A stretch of DNA of 64,000 nucleotides from Nonomuraea sp. PA05 (GTDB taxonomy: Bacteria; Actinomycetota; Actinomycetes; Streptosporangiales; Streptosporangiaceae). Positions 42,584 through 51,241 of the stretch are shown here, piece after piece (position 1 is the first letter of the stretch; each line of letters opens with the position of its first letter). The stretch spans positions 62,001 to 126,000 of the forward strand of contig NZ_VSEY01000007.1 of assembly GCF_008086045.1 (NCBI RefSeq), in the 5' to 3' direction. The notes under the pieces are model-generated. The model was not told the DNA's origin, searched no databases, and worked only from the letters and a program-made list of their open reading frames with translations. Position numbers and translations under genes: made by a program.

Positions 42584-44359
42584 TCAGCCGTCGCAGTTCG
42601 GCATGCACAGGCGGCGCTCCATGCCCTGGAGGAAGAACTCGCGCACCTGGAGGATGTTCTCGGCGATGTAAGCTTCGCCGCCCGTCGCCTTGGCCACGGC
42701 CTCCATCTGCGCCTTGCCCTTCTTGGCGTCCGGGCCGAACGCGATGAGCAGGATGGTGAGCGGCCGCTTCGGGTTGTAGGTCTTCTTCAGGAACTGCAGG
42801 AGCTCGGCGTTCTTGACGCCGCCGTCCGGGTCGTCGTTGCCCGCGCCGTCCGTGAGGATCAGCAGGGTGTTGACCTTGTCCTCCTGGAACGTCTCGGTCA
42901 GCTCCGTGTAGGCGGCCTTGATCGTGTCGTTCAGCCCGGTGTCTCCGGTGGACTTGGCCTGGAGCTGGGCGAACGTCCTGACCAGTTGCTCCTTGCGGGT
43001 CGCCCCGTCGACCGTCTCGCTGAGCGGGCCGACCGAGACGAGCTCCTTGTAGTCCTTGCCCTGCCCGTCCAGGTGGGTGGAGAACGACCACAGCCCCATC
43101 TCGGACCCGGCGGGGAAGAGGCCGAGCCCCTCCGTGGCGATCCGGTTGATGGCCTGCATGCGGGTCATGTTGGTGCCGGGCACCTGCAGCGCCATCGTGC
43201 CGGAGACGTCGAGCAGGGTGAGCAGGCGGGTGCCGAGGTTCAGCCGGGTCCAGGTCTGCACCATGCGCGCCACGGTGGCGCCGTCCGGCGGGTCCAGCGC
43301 GGCGGGGGTCTCGGCGGTGAAGCCCTTGTCCTCCGTCAGCGCGTCGCCCGCCTTGCCGTCGGTGCCGCGGAAGCCCGCGTCACGCAGGATCTTCTTGGCG
43401 GACTCGCCGGTCAGCGCCTGCTTGAAGTCCGCGGCGGCCTTCAGCGTGGCGGGGTCCTTGGTCAGGATCGTGACCGGGTAGTCGAGGCTGAGCGTGCCCT
43501 CCTTGGGATAGAGGGCGACCACCGGAGACTCGGGCTTCTTGACGTTGTGGGCGTAGATGGCCTGCTCGGAGGTGACGCCCACCGGCACCCTGCTGCCCGA
43601 CTTGACGGTGAGGCTGGCCAGCAGCGCGGTCGAGTCGGACGCGAGCTGGCCCGACAGCTCCTTCAGCGCGCCCACCAGCGCCTGGTCCTGCTTGGCCGCC
43701 TTGGCCGTGCCCGCCGCGGCGAGCAGGGCCGCCAGGCCGGCGGAGTTCTTCTGCGGGTCGAGGGCGAGCACCCGCACCTTCCTGCCGGGGCCGTCCACGT
43801 TGGCCACGTTCGCGGCCGAGATCATCGAGACCCAGCTCGGCTGGAGCGCGCCGGACAGCTTCGCGGCGGCCGACCTGGCCGCCGCCAGCACCACGGGGGA
43901 GGTCGCGATCGACCCCTCCACCTGCGGCAGCGCGTCGCCGTTGCCGGTGGCGCGGATGCTCTCCATGAGCAGGCTCGAGTCGGCCACCCAGAAGTCGGCG
44001 GTGGCCTTGCCCGCGGCCAGCGCGTTGGCCGTCCTGGCCGCCGCCTCCTTGGCCACCGTCACCTCGACGCATTTGCTGTCGATCGAGTGCAGCGCCTTGT
44101 TGTAGTTGCCCGCGATCTTGTTGAGCGCCGGCTGGATGTCGGGGGTGGCGACCACGCGCAGCGGCAGCTTGCCGCCCGAGCAGTCATGGTCGCGATTGAA
44201 GATGACGAACGCGGCGACACCGAGGAGCACGGCCAGGGCGACGGCTCCCGCCAGCGGGACGAGCACCCTGCCGCGACCGCGTCTGGCTCTTCTGCGCGGT
44301 GGTGGTGGTTCGCTGGCCCTGTATCCGCCGTCGAGATCGTCTGTGCGGTGTCGCCCCAC
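42584..44359 (-). CDS. Membrane-anchored substrate-binding-like / von Willebrand factor A fusion protein
   Basis: A 591-aa protein. A basic N-terminus and one membrane helix (VLVPLAGAVALAVLLGVAAFVIF) lead to an extracellular part. Residues about 65-340 resemble a periplasmic-binding-protein fold (LRVVATPDIQPALNKIAGNYN), as in extracellular solute-binding proteins. Residues about 375-580 are a VWA domain with the MIDAS-like LLDVSGTMA, TGDTGLNDT and LILTDGAGND. GTG start at 44359 has AGAGGAC upstream. It lies 115 bp upstream of the sigma-factor fusion on the same strand and may be functionally linked to it. Ligand unknown. Confidence 0.83.
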   Translation of the reverse strand: MGRHRTDDLDGGYRASEPPPPRRRARRGRGRVLVPLAGAVALAVLLGVAAFVIFNRDHDCSGGKLPLRVVATPDIQPALNKIAGNYNKALHSIDSKCVEVTVAKEAAARTANALAAGKATADFWVADSSLLMESIRATGNGDALPQVEGSIATSPVVLAAARSAAAKLSGALQPSWVSMISAANVANVDGPGRKVRVLALDPQKNSAGLAALLAAAGTAKAAKQDQALVGALKELSGQLASDSTALLASLTVKSGSRVPVGVTSEQAIYAHNVKKPESPVVALYPKEGTLSLDYPVTILTKDPATLKAAADFKQALTGESAKKILRDAGFRGTDGKAGDALTEDKGFTAETPAALDPPDGATVARMVQTWTRLNLGTRLLTLLDVSGTMALQVPGTNMTRMQAINRIATEGLGLFPAGSEMGLWSFSTHLDGQGKDYKELVSVGPLSETVDGATRKEQLVRTFAQLQAKSTGDTGLNDTIKAAYTELTETFQEDKVNTLLILTDGAGNDDPDGGVKNAELLQFLKKTYNPKRPLTILLIAFGPDAKKGKAQMEAVAKATGGEAYIAENILQVREFFLQGMERRLCMPNCDG

Positions 44360-44526
44360 GATGTCCTCTTAGGTGTTCTCGTGACCTTCCGGAGACCCTA
44401 GCGGGAGATGCTCCGCAATACTTCGGGAACGATACTCGGTGCGGTCTCTGTGGCAAAACAGCCCTTTTGGTGCGACGATTACCTATTGTGATGGTCATCG
44501 ATGGAGAGCGTGACCATGAACTCCTG

Positions 44527-45165
44527 TCAATGGCAACACGTGCGGCCGTGCCATGCGCGCCCACCCTCCCGTACGGCGACGGCCGCCAGCACCACCGCCA
44601 CCAGCGGATCCACCCACCACCAGCCCACCGTGTTGAGCCACAGCCCGGCCAGCACCCCGGCCGCCATGGCCGCGCAGATGAGATTCTGCGTGCCCTCGCC
44701 CGAGGTGGCCGCCGACGCCAGCCGCGACCCGAGCCGCCGCTTGGCCATCCCCAGCACCGGCATGCTGATCAGGCTGACCGTCGTCACCACGATCCCCAGC
44801 ACGCTCGGCGCCGCCCGATGCCCGGCATCCAGATCGTGCGCCACGTGCAGGACGAGATACGGCGCCAGCAGCCAGAAGCTCAGCGCCACGGCCTTCCTGG
44901 CGGTGCTCTCCGCGCTCGGCGACAACGTGCGCGCGCCGGTGAACCGCCACACCACGATCAGGCTCGCCGCCGCCTCCACGAACGCCGACAGCCCCCACCC
45001 GATGAGCGCCACCGAATGCGCGGCCAGGCCCGCGGCCAGGCCGAGCGTGCTTTCCACGCCCAGCCAGGCCAGCGTCGCCACGGAGAGCGAACGAGCGGCG
45101 CGCGCGGCGCGCAACCATTCGGCTGACGCGGCCGGATGCTCCTGAATCCGCTGATCAGGCACCAT
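44527..45165 (-). CDS. Cation-diffusion-facilitator-like membrane protein
   Basis: A 212-aa protein with five to six hydrophobic segments. AHSVALIGWGLSAFVEAAASLIV corresponds to the CDF helix carrying the metal-site Asp (here in the G-L-S-A-F-V-E pattern), and GWWWVDPLVAVVLAAVAV to the paired WxDP helix. It is shorter than canonical CDFs (about 300 aa) and lacks the cytoplasmic C-terminal domain; this short version is a known cation transporter subgroup. It ends in HGRTCCH, a possible metal-binding tail. Metal ion unknown. Confidence 0.8.
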   Translation of the reverse strand: MVPDQRIQEHPAASAEWLRAARAARSLSVATLAWLGVESTLGLAAGLAAHSVALIGWGLSAFVEAAASLIVVWRFTGARTLSPSAESTARKAVALSFWLLAPYLVLHVAHDLDAGHRAAPSVLGIVVTTVSLISMPVLGMAKRRLGSRLASAATSGEGTQNLICAAMAAGVLAGLWLNTVGWWWVDPLVAVVLAAVAVREGGRAWHGRTCCH

Positions 45166-45316
45166 GAACCCCCGAACTCCCGGCTATCCGGCCGTCGACA
45201 GCGTTACGTACCGTACCCACTACTGTCCGTGACGTTGTAGTACGCCCGTAAAGCAAGGTCAAGTTTCGGCCCGCATAATGATCACCGAGGGGTCATCGAC
45301 GAGGGGGAGAGCCGCC

Positions 45317-46087
45317 GTGCCGTTCACGCCGAGCCATGTCGCCGCCGTGCTGCCGATGATCGGCTCGGCGCGGCTGCGCAGGTATCTCGACCCGTGGGCG
45401 CTCGCGCTCGGCGCCATGGTGCCCGACCTGCCGGTCTTCCTGCCGTTCATGCCCGACTACACCGACACGCACTCCTGGGTGGGAGTCGTTACGATCGACC
45501 CGCTCGCCGTGCTGATCCTCCTGCCGCTCTTCCACGTCGTCCTGCGCGACCCTCTGATCGCCCTGCTCCCGCCCGGCCTGGCCGGTCGCGCCGCGCTCCT
45601 CGTCCCCGACCGGCCACGGCTGCTCCCGATGGCGGCCGGCGCCGTCGTCGGCGCCGCCACCCACGTCCTGTGGGACTCCTTCACCCACTCCACCGGCCCC
45701 GTCGAGTGGGGCGCGTGGCTGTCGGTCTCCGTCCTCGGCGTGATCAGGCTCTTCCGCCTCCTCCAGTACGTCTCCTCCGCGATCGGCCTGGCCGTGGTCG
45801 TGTGGTGGGGGTGGCGCGGCCTGTCCCGCATGCCGGCGGCGCCCGTACCGGACCGGCTGCGCCTGCGGCCCCGCACCCGCTGGATCGTCCTGGGCGCCGC
45901 GGCCGCCGGCATCCTGGCGGGCGGCCTCCTCTGGCCCCTGATCGACGAGCCGAACCCGGCCTTCGGCGTCGCCGCCGTGATCACCAAGACGGGCGCAGGC
46001 ACCGTGATCGGCCTGGCCGCCGTCCTCCTCTGCTACTGCGTGGTCTGGCAGGTCAGGCGGCGCGTGGCAGTATCGGAAGGTGCTTGA
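45317..46087 (+). CDS. DUF4184-family membrane protein
   Basis: A 256-aa polytopic protein with about six hydrophobic segments. It begins PFTPSHVAAVLPM, the DUF4184 signature, and contains GAVVGAATHVLWDSFTH with the conserved His/Asp pair also seen in YdjM/metal-dependent hydrolase-like membrane families. Function unknown. The chosen GTG at 45317 has GGGGGAGAG upstream; the open frame from 45278 lacks a better ribosome site. A CATAAT at 45273-45278 could be the -10 box. It overlaps the TrmH-type gene by 8 bp. Confidence 0.83.
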   Translation: MPFTPSHVAAVLPMIGSARLRRYLDPWALALGAMVPDLPVFLPFMPDYTDTHSWVGVVTIDPLAVLILLPLFHVVLRDPLIALLPPGLAGRAALLVPDRPRLLPMAAGAVVGAATHVLWDSFTHSTGPVEWGAWLSVSVLGVIRLFRLLQYVSSAIGLAVVVWWGWRGLSRMPAAPVPDRLRLRPRTRWIVLGAAAAGILAGGLLWPLIDEPNPAFGVAAVITKTGAGTVIGLAAVLLCYCVVWQVRRRVAVSEGA

Positions 46088-46895
46088 GTACGTCACCGAC
46101 GCCGACGACCCCCGCCTGTCCGACTACACCCGGCTCAGGGACGTCGAACTGCGCAAGAGCCTCGAAGCCGAACGCGGCCTCTTCCTCGCCGAGGGCGAGA
46201 AGGTCATCAGGCGGGCCATCGGCGCCGGCTTCCCCGTCCGCTCCGTCCTGACCACCCGCCGCTGGCTCACCTCCCTGGAGGACGTCCTCGGCGAGGCCAC
46301 CGTGTACGTCGTGAGCGACGAGATCATGTCCGGCATCGCCGGCTTCCAGGTGCACAGGGGAGCGCTGGCCTCGATGCGGCGCCTGCCCCTGCCCGCCGTG
46401 GAAACCCTGCTGAAGGACGGCGCCGGCCGCCTGCTCGTCCTGGAGGACCTGGTCGACCACAGCAACGTGGGGGCGATCTTCCGGTCGGCGGCGGCGCTGG
46501 GGGTGGACGCGATCGTCCTGTCGCCCCGCTGCGCCGACCCGCTGTACCGGCGGGCGGTGAAGGTGTCCATGGGGGCGGTCTTCTCCATCCCGTACGCGCG
46601 GATGGACGACTGGTTCGAAGGGCTGGCCCAGCTGCGCGGGGCGGGCTTCCAGACCCTCGCCCTGACCCCGGCCCAGGACGCCGTTCCCATCGACGAGGTG
46701 ACGATGGCCGATCGGGTCGCCCTGTTGCTGGGCGCGGAGGGCGACGGGCTCTCGTCCCACTGGCTGGCCGAGGCCGATCAGGCCGTCTGCATCCCCATGA
46801 GCGCGGCGGCTATGGCCGCGGGCGTGGACTCGCTGAACGTGGTCGCGGCGGCCGCGATCGCCTGCCACGGACTGATGCGGGCGGGTCAGGGATAG
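46080..46895 (+). CDS. TrmH/SpoU-family RNA 2'-O-methyltransferase
   Basis: A 271-aa SPOUT methyltransferase. The N-terminal substrate-binding part has LFLAEGEKVIRRA. The knotted catalytic domain shows motif 1 DHSNVGAIFRSAAALG (catalytic Asn and Arg), motif 2 LLLGAEGDGLS and motif 3 IPMSAAAMAAGVDSLNVVAA. Motif 3 is slightly expanded compared with the usual IPM-GxxxSLNV, with an AAMAA insertion-like stretch. It methylates ribose 2'-OH in rRNA or tRNA; the site cannot be read from sequence. GTG start at 46080 overlaps the DUF4184 gene. Confidence 0.93.
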   Translation: MLEYVTDADDPRLSDYTRLRDVELRKSLEAERGLFLAEGEKVIRRAIGAGFPVRSVLTTRRWLTSLEDVLGEATVYVVSDEIMSGIAGFQVHRGALASMRRLPLPAVETLLKDGAGRLLVLEDLVDHSNVGAIFRSAAALGVDAIVLSPRCADPLYRRAVKVSMGAVFSIPYARMDDWFEGLAQLRGAGFQTLALTPAQDAVPIDEVTMADRVALLLGAEGDGLSSHWLAEADQAVCIPMSAAAMAAGVDSLNVVAAAAIACHGLMRAGQG

Positions 46896-46981
46896 GTCTT
46901 GCTGGCAGAACGGTTCCGTTGCCGCGGTCGTAGCGCGGGGAAGCATTAAGCCAAGCGCCCGCGTCGAGAGGCGGCGACCGC

Positions 46982-49366
46982 ATGAGGAATGCCTCCAGGC
47001 AGGCCGGCGGATGGGTTCTGGTCGTTCTCGCCGTGGCTCTGGCGGGCTTGGCCGCCGTGTCGCAGGTGCCGGTAGGCGTGGCCGGTGCCGTGGTGGCGGC
47101 GGTCGCCGTGGCGAACGGGGTCCTGGCCGCCGTCGGCACGAAGCGGATCGAGCAGCGTGCCGATGGCATGCGAACGAGAAGGGAGTTGCTCCGGGCAGGC
47201 AGACGCGGTCGGCTCCCTCTCGTCCGGCACCTGGGGGATCCGGTGACCTTCGGGGTGCACCCGGCAGCCCCCGCGTCCGACGGGAAACGGTCGTTGCCCG
47301 GCTATGTCAGGCGCGACGTCGACGAGCGGGTCGAGCACGCGCTCACTCATGATCGGTACGTCCTCCTGGTGGGAGAGTCGACCGCGGGCAAGTCCCGGCT
47401 CGCCCTCGAGGTCATCCGCCGCGTGCTGCCCCGGTGCCGCTTGGTCCAGCCGACGGGCCCCGCTGGTGCGCGCGTGGCGGTCGACACGGCGGTAGCGGTC
47501 TCCGGCAGCGTGCTCTGGCTCGACGATCTGGAGCGCTTCCTCGGCCAGGGCGGGCTGACCGGGCAGGACGTGCAGCGCATGCTGGAGGCCCCCGGCAGGC
47601 CCCGATACATCGTTGCCACGATGCGGTCGGAGGAATACCGCAAGTTCTTCTCGGCGGGCAGCGACGTGGTCGCCGCCGACACGGCCCGCCAGGGCAGGGA
47701 CGTGCTCCGGCTGGCCACGCGGGTCGACGTGAGCCGGCTGTGGTCGCAGCAGGAGCTGGACAGGGTACGTGAACACGCGGCCGATTCCCGGCTGGCGGCG
47801 GCCGTCGCGCAGGGGGAAAGGTTCGGTGTCGCGGAGTTCCTGGCGGCGGGGCCGCAGTTACTGAGTCAGTGGCACGACGCCTGGGCTCCCGGCGCGAACC
47901 CGCGCGGGGCGGCGCTGGTCCTGGCAGCCGTGGACGCCCGGCGGGCGGGAGTGCACCGAGGCGTGCCCGCAGCCGTTCTCGTCGCGATGCACGAGGCGTA
48001 CCTGAACAGGCGCGGCGGGCTCCTGTTGCGACCAGAGAGCCTCGACACGGCCTTCGCCTGGGCGGGCACGCCCCTCCACGCCACCAGCAGCCTGCTTCTT
48101 CCGGAAGCCGGCGGTGAGTGTCACCTGGCGTTCGACTACCTGATCGATGCGGTCCCGAAGGATCCGATCCCGGGTGAGGCGTTGCGGGCTCTGCTCTCTG
48201 TGGCGAGCCCGCAGGAGGCTGTGGCCTTGGGCGAAGCGGCGCGAAGCTGGCAGAAGCATCCCATAGCGAGAGACGCCTATCTCAAGGCACTCGACGCCGG
48301 AGAGATCAGCGCGCTCGGGCCGGCCACTCATCAGCTCGACGGTAAGGCGGCGGCGGAAGAGTTGTCCAGGACAGTGGTGCGACGTGTCGCTCGTGGATCG
48401 GCTGATTGGTACGAAGCCCGCAGGATCATCGCATGGCAGAAGGGCGGAAGTGATGCCGCCGGAGCCTGTGCCGCGTTAGATCGACTCGCCGACCAGGCAA
48501 GACACTCATTGGGCGCCGACCACAAAACGACGGTGCGCATCATGATCGATGCCGTGTGGTGGATCTTTTACCGTGGCGATGCCGCAGCCGCAGCCAGCCG
48601 GGGAGCCGCGTTGGCGAAGGAGCTGGATCTGATCCTGGGGGAGGACGACGAACGAACGATCGATGCTCACGAAGCAGTGGCCACAATCACGTCGCACTAT
48701 GCCGCAGCCGCCGGCGCGGAGGCGGCCATCGCACTACTCGACCGGGTGTCCGCGCTTCGGGGAGCGGCCGATCCCGTCACCTCGCGACTCAGATGGCAGT
48801 GCGCCTGGCTCATGGGAAAGGCCGGACGCCACGGCGAGGCCCTCGCCTTCTGGTCACAGAGCGTCGCGGCATCCACAGCGATGGACGGGCCGCTGCACAT
48901 CAGAACACTCAACGCCCGGCGTGGTCGTGCGGACGCCCTGGGCCACTTGGGGCGACACGCGGACGCGGTCAAGGAATACCAGGAGGTCGCCGACCACCTG
49001 GCCGGTCTCGCCGGACCGGAACTCTTCACCATGGATCAGGTGGTCACAGCCAGAGGGCTCGCCTCATGGACAGGCTGCGCGGGGGATCCCGAGGCTGCGG
49101 TCGCCATGCTCGAGGAACTCGCGGCGAAGACCGCATCCAGCCTGGAGGAGCGAGACGTCTACAGGATCGGCATCTTGGCGCGCCTCGCGCACTGGATCGG
49201 CGAAGCAGGCGCGCCCGACGAGGCGGTACGGCGGTTGGCCTCGCTCGCTGAGACCCCGTTTCCCGACCCGTTCTTGTCGAGGCGTATCCGCGACGGCCTG
49301 ACGCACTGGAGAGACCGAGCCGCCGGGTTGGACGCGAGCGTGGAGTCGCCGCTACGAAGTGCGTAG
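46982..49366 (+). CDS. Membrane-anchored STAND-type ATPase with TPR-like repeats
   Basis: A 794-aa protein. Two hydrophobic helices at residues 10-27 and 31-51 form an N-terminal anchor. Walker A GESTAGKS at 131-138 and Walker B VLWLDDLERF at 177-186 mark a STAND-like P-loop NTPase. The LPGYVRRDVDERVEHAL block before it is typical of actinobacterial TPR-ATPases. From about residue 440 to the end are helical pairs of TPR type (e.g. GRHGEALAFWSQSVAAST, GRHADAVKEYQEVADHL). The C-terminal half looks less GC-rich than neighbours (a 60-base sample at 48421 is about 63% GC). ATG at 46982; ribosome site GAGAGGCGG is weak. Likely a signalling or conflict-type ATPase; function unknown. Confidence 0.8.
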   Translation: MRNASRQAGGWVLVVLAVALAGLAAVSQVPVGVAGAVVAAVAVANGVLAAVGTKRIEQRADGMRTRRELLRAGRRGRLPLVRHLGDPVTFGVHPAAPASDGKRSLPGYVRRDVDERVEHALTHDRYVLLVGESTAGKSRLALEVIRRVLPRCRLVQPTGPAGARVAVDTAVAVSGSVLWLDDLERFLGQGGLTGQDVQRMLEAPGRPRYIVATMRSEEYRKFFSAGSDVVAADTARQGRDVLRLATRVDVSRLWSQQELDRVREHAADSRLAAAVAQGERFGVAEFLAAGPQLLSQWHDAWAPGANPRGAALVLAAVDARRAGVHRGVPAAVLVAMHEAYLNRRGGLLLRPESLDTAFAWAGTPLHATSSLLLPEAGGECHLAFDYLIDAVPKDPIPGEALRALLSVASPQEAVALGEAARSWQKHPIARDAYLKALDAGEISALGPATHQLDGKAAAEELSRTVVRRVARGSADWYEARRIIAWQKGGSDAAGACAALDRLADQARHSLGADHKTTVRIMIDAVWWIFYRGDAAAAASRGAALAKELDLILGEDDERTIDAHEAVATITSHYAAAAGAEAAIALLDRVSALRGAADPVTSRLRWQCAWLMGKAGRHGEALAFWSQSVAASTAMDGPLHIRTLNARRGRADALGHLGRHADAVKEYQEVADHLAGLAGPELFTMDQVVTARGLASWTGCAGDPEAAVAMLEELAAKTASSLEERDVYRIGILARLAHWIGEAGAPDEAVRRLASLAETPFPDPFLSRRIRDGLTHWRDRAAGLDASVESPLRSA

Positions 49367-49446
49367 ACGGCAATCGCCGGGGCGAGAGGTGTCAAGCGCC
49401 CAGCACAGGGCACGGGCAAACACCACGCCACGGTAAGGAGAAAGCC

Positions 49447-49692
49447 ATGCAACCCGTAGAGAAAGCCACGTCACTGGGAATGGGCCTGCTGGGCGGCGTG
49501 CTGGCGTCCGCCCTGTTCAAGCGGGCCTGGAAGCTCGCCTCCGGTCAGGACGACGCCCCGGACGCCGACGACCTCGAACGCGGCTGGACGGAGATCCTCG
49601 TCGCCGCGGCCCTGCAAGGAGCGATCTTCGGCCTGGTCAAGGCCGCCGTGCACCGCGCCGGCGCGCAGACCTTCCAGAAACGCGGTCACTGA
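49447..49692 (+). CDS. DUF4235-family small membrane protein
   Basis: An 81-aa protein. Two hydrophobic segments (GMGLLGGVLASALF and ILVAAALQGAIFGLVKAAV) flank a charged loop KRAWKLASGQDDAPDADDLERGW, the DUF4235 pattern widespread in actinobacteria. Function unknown. ATG at 49447 has AAGGAG 7 bases upstream. Convergent with the CutA-like gene, 12 bp apart. Confidence 0.88.
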   Translation: MQPVEKATSLGMGLLGGVLASALFKRAWKLASGQDDAPDADDLERGWTEILVAAALQGAIFGLVKAAVHRAGAQTFQKRGH

Positions 49693-49704
49693 GGCGGGGC
49701 GCCC

Positions 49705-50001
49705 TCACGACTGGCCGTCCGTCAGCCAGTCGGGATAGCTGTCGAAGTCGTGGTTCACCGGCCGGCAGTCGATGGGGGCGCCGCCGCCGGAGCTCATGAT
49801 GTGCCGCTCCAGAGTGGGGACCTGCTCGTCCGTCGCGATGAGCGTGAGCTGCCAGACGGGCTCATCGCGGTGGATCGGCTGGTCCGGAGCTTCCGCGATG
49901 TCGATCGACGTTGCCAGGCCCGCCAGGAGGATGCCGTGCGCGAGCTCGGCCGCCCTCTCGTGACTCTCGATCGCCATGCGGACCTCGAAGTATTCCGCCA
50001 T
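49705..50001 (-). CDS. CutA-like divalent-cation-tolerance family protein
   Basis: A 98-aa protein of ferredoxin-like layout: FEVRMAIESHERAAELAHGILLAGLA matches the first beta-alpha unit of CutA1, and EPVWQLTLIATDEQVPTLERHI the central strand-helix. The conserved 'W/Y-W-x-G' of classic CutA1 is not clear. Such proteins are trimeric and their role in copper tolerance is disputed. ATG at 50001 has AGGACA upstream. Single gene between DUF4235 and the LacI-type regulator. Confidence 0.68.
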   Translation of the reverse strand: MAEYFEVRMAIESHERAAELAHGILLAGLATSIDIAEAPDQPIHRDEPVWQLTLIATDEQVPTLERHIMSSGGGAPIDCRPVNHDFDSYPDWLTDGQS

Positions 50002-50115
50002 GAGGTGTCCTTATTCGGAGAGGTGTGCACCTCACCCTACCTGCGGAAACGAAAGAGAGGCCGGATTTCACGGGGATTTCCCGGTTAGTTCGTGTCGCGG
50101 CCGCGGTCGCGCAGG

Positions 50116-51168
50116 TCAGGGGGCAGGGGGAGGGGCGGTGGAGGTGCGGACGATCAGCTCGTACGGGAACAGCAGCCTCTCGGGCCCGGCCGTGCCGCCG
50201 GACAGGAGCAGCCGGCCCGCCGCCGCGCCCATCTCCTGCTTGGCCTGGCGGATCGTGGTGAGACCCGCCTCCTCGGCCGCGCTGTCGGAGAAGCCCACCA
50301 CCGACAGCTCCTCCGGCACCTTCAGCCCCAGATCGGCGGCGGCGTCGAGGATGCCGAGCGCCAGCACGTCGGTGTTGGTGAGCACCGCGGTCGGCCGCGG
50401 GTCGCGGCTGAGCAGGGCGTGGCCCGCCCGCCGCCCCGCCTCGCGCGAGTTGCGCGCCACTTCGTAGAACGGGACTCCTGCCCAGTCGAGGCCCGCCTCC
50501 TCGCAGGCCTGCTGGTAGCCCCCGCGTCGCGCCCGCATCGCCGCGAACGGCGCCGCCCGCTGCCGCTCCGGATCGGCCCAGCCGGTGTGGCCGTCCTCGT
50601 GCAGCCCGACCATGGCCACCCCCAGGCGGCGGTGGCCCAGCTCCAGCACGTGCCGCGCCGCCGCGGCGCCCGCCGCCGGCTCGTCGATGCCGAGGAACGG
50701 ATGCCCCGGCACGTACGGCTCGTCCACCACCACGACCGGCAGTTTCCTGGCCAGCACCTCGGTCAGCGCCGGATGCCCGTCGGGCAGGGACATCACGCAG
50801 AACGCGTCCACGACCGCGTCCCTGACCGTCTCGCTGCGCCGGTCGCCGTGCGGCAGCGGCAGGATCAGCAGGCCGACGCCCGCGTCCTCGGCCGCGGTGG
50901 CCAGGCCCTGGAAGAAGCCGATCGCGTACGGGTCGGCGAACGCGTACGCCAGCGTCTCGCTGAAGATCAGCCCGAGCGCGCCCGCGCGGCCGAGGCGCAG
51001 GGAGCGGGCGGTCGGGTTGGGGCCGGCGTAGCCGAGTTCGTCGGCCACCTCCAGGATGCGCCGCCGCAGGCCGTCGCTGAGCTGGTCGGGGCGGGAGAAG
51101 GCGTACGACACGGTGGCCCGCGACACGCCGAGGCGGTCGGCGATCGTCTGCAGCGTGACCTTGGCCAT
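50116..51168 (-). CDS. LacI/GalR-family transcriptional regulator
   Basis: A 350-aa regulator. The N-terminal HTH TLQTIADRLGVSRATVSYAFSRP and hinge DELGYAGPNPTARSL are followed by a periplasmic-binding-protein-like effector domain (LGLIFSETLAYAFADPY, VDAFCVMSLPDGHPAL, PTAVLTNTDVLALGIL, VPEELSVVGFSDS, TTIRQ). Effector unknown, usually a sugar. The ATG at 51168 lies 6 bases after TACGGT with no ribosome site, so leaderless initiation is plausible. Two identical palindromes at 51203-51232 in the divergent region are the obvious operators, arguing for autoregulation and control of the + strand genes. Confidence 0.94.
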   Translation of the reverse strand: MAKVTLQTIADRLGVSRATVSYAFSRPDQLSDGLRRRILEVADELGYAGPNPTARSLRLGRAGALGLIFSETLAYAFADPYAIGFFQGLATAAEDAGVGLLILPLPHGDRRSETVRDAVVDAFCVMSLPDGHPALTEVLARKLPVVVVDEPYVPGHPFLGIDEPAAGAAAARHVLELGHRRLGVAMVGLHEDGHTGWADPERQRAAPFAAMRARRGGYQQACEEAGLDWAGVPFYEVARNSREAGRRAGHALLSRDPRPTAVLTNTDVLALGILDAAADLGLKVPEELSVVGFSDSAAEEAGLTTIRQAKQEMGAAAGRLLLSGGTAGPERLLFPYELIVRTSTAPPPAP

Positions 51169-51174
51169 GGAGCC

Positions 51175-51180
51175 ACCGTA
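51175..51180 (-). promoter_or_regulatory. Candidate -10 box (TACGGT) for leaderless lacI-type gene
   Basis: On the minus strand TACGGT (51180-51175) is 6 bases before the ATG at 51168. Operator 1 (51203-51216) then covers about -35 to -48 of this promoter. Confidence 0.42.
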
Positions 51181-51189
51181 TCGGAGACC

Positions 51190-51232
51190 TTGCAGGAGCC
51201 TTCTTAATTGATTAAGCTCTTAATTGATTAAG
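51190..51232 (+). promoter_or_regulatory. LacI-type controlled promoter with twin identical operators
   Basis: CTTAATTGATTAAG occurs at 51203-51216 and 51219-51232, each a 6-bp-arm palindrome, centres 16 bp apart. A promoter is readable: -35 TTGCAG at 51190-51195, 17-bp spacer, -10 TAAGCT at 51213-51218 lying between and within the operators. Operator 2 covers the expected start of transcription and touches the AAGGAGG ribosome site at 51230-51236. Strong repression geometry. Confidence 0.82.
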
Positions 51233-51241
51233 GAGGATCTG

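Noticed and set aside
44400..44526. Small plus-strand gene starting at the ATG near 44492
   Set aside because: The frame runs antisense through the transporter gene with Arg/Thr-rich low-complexity sequence and has no ribosome site.
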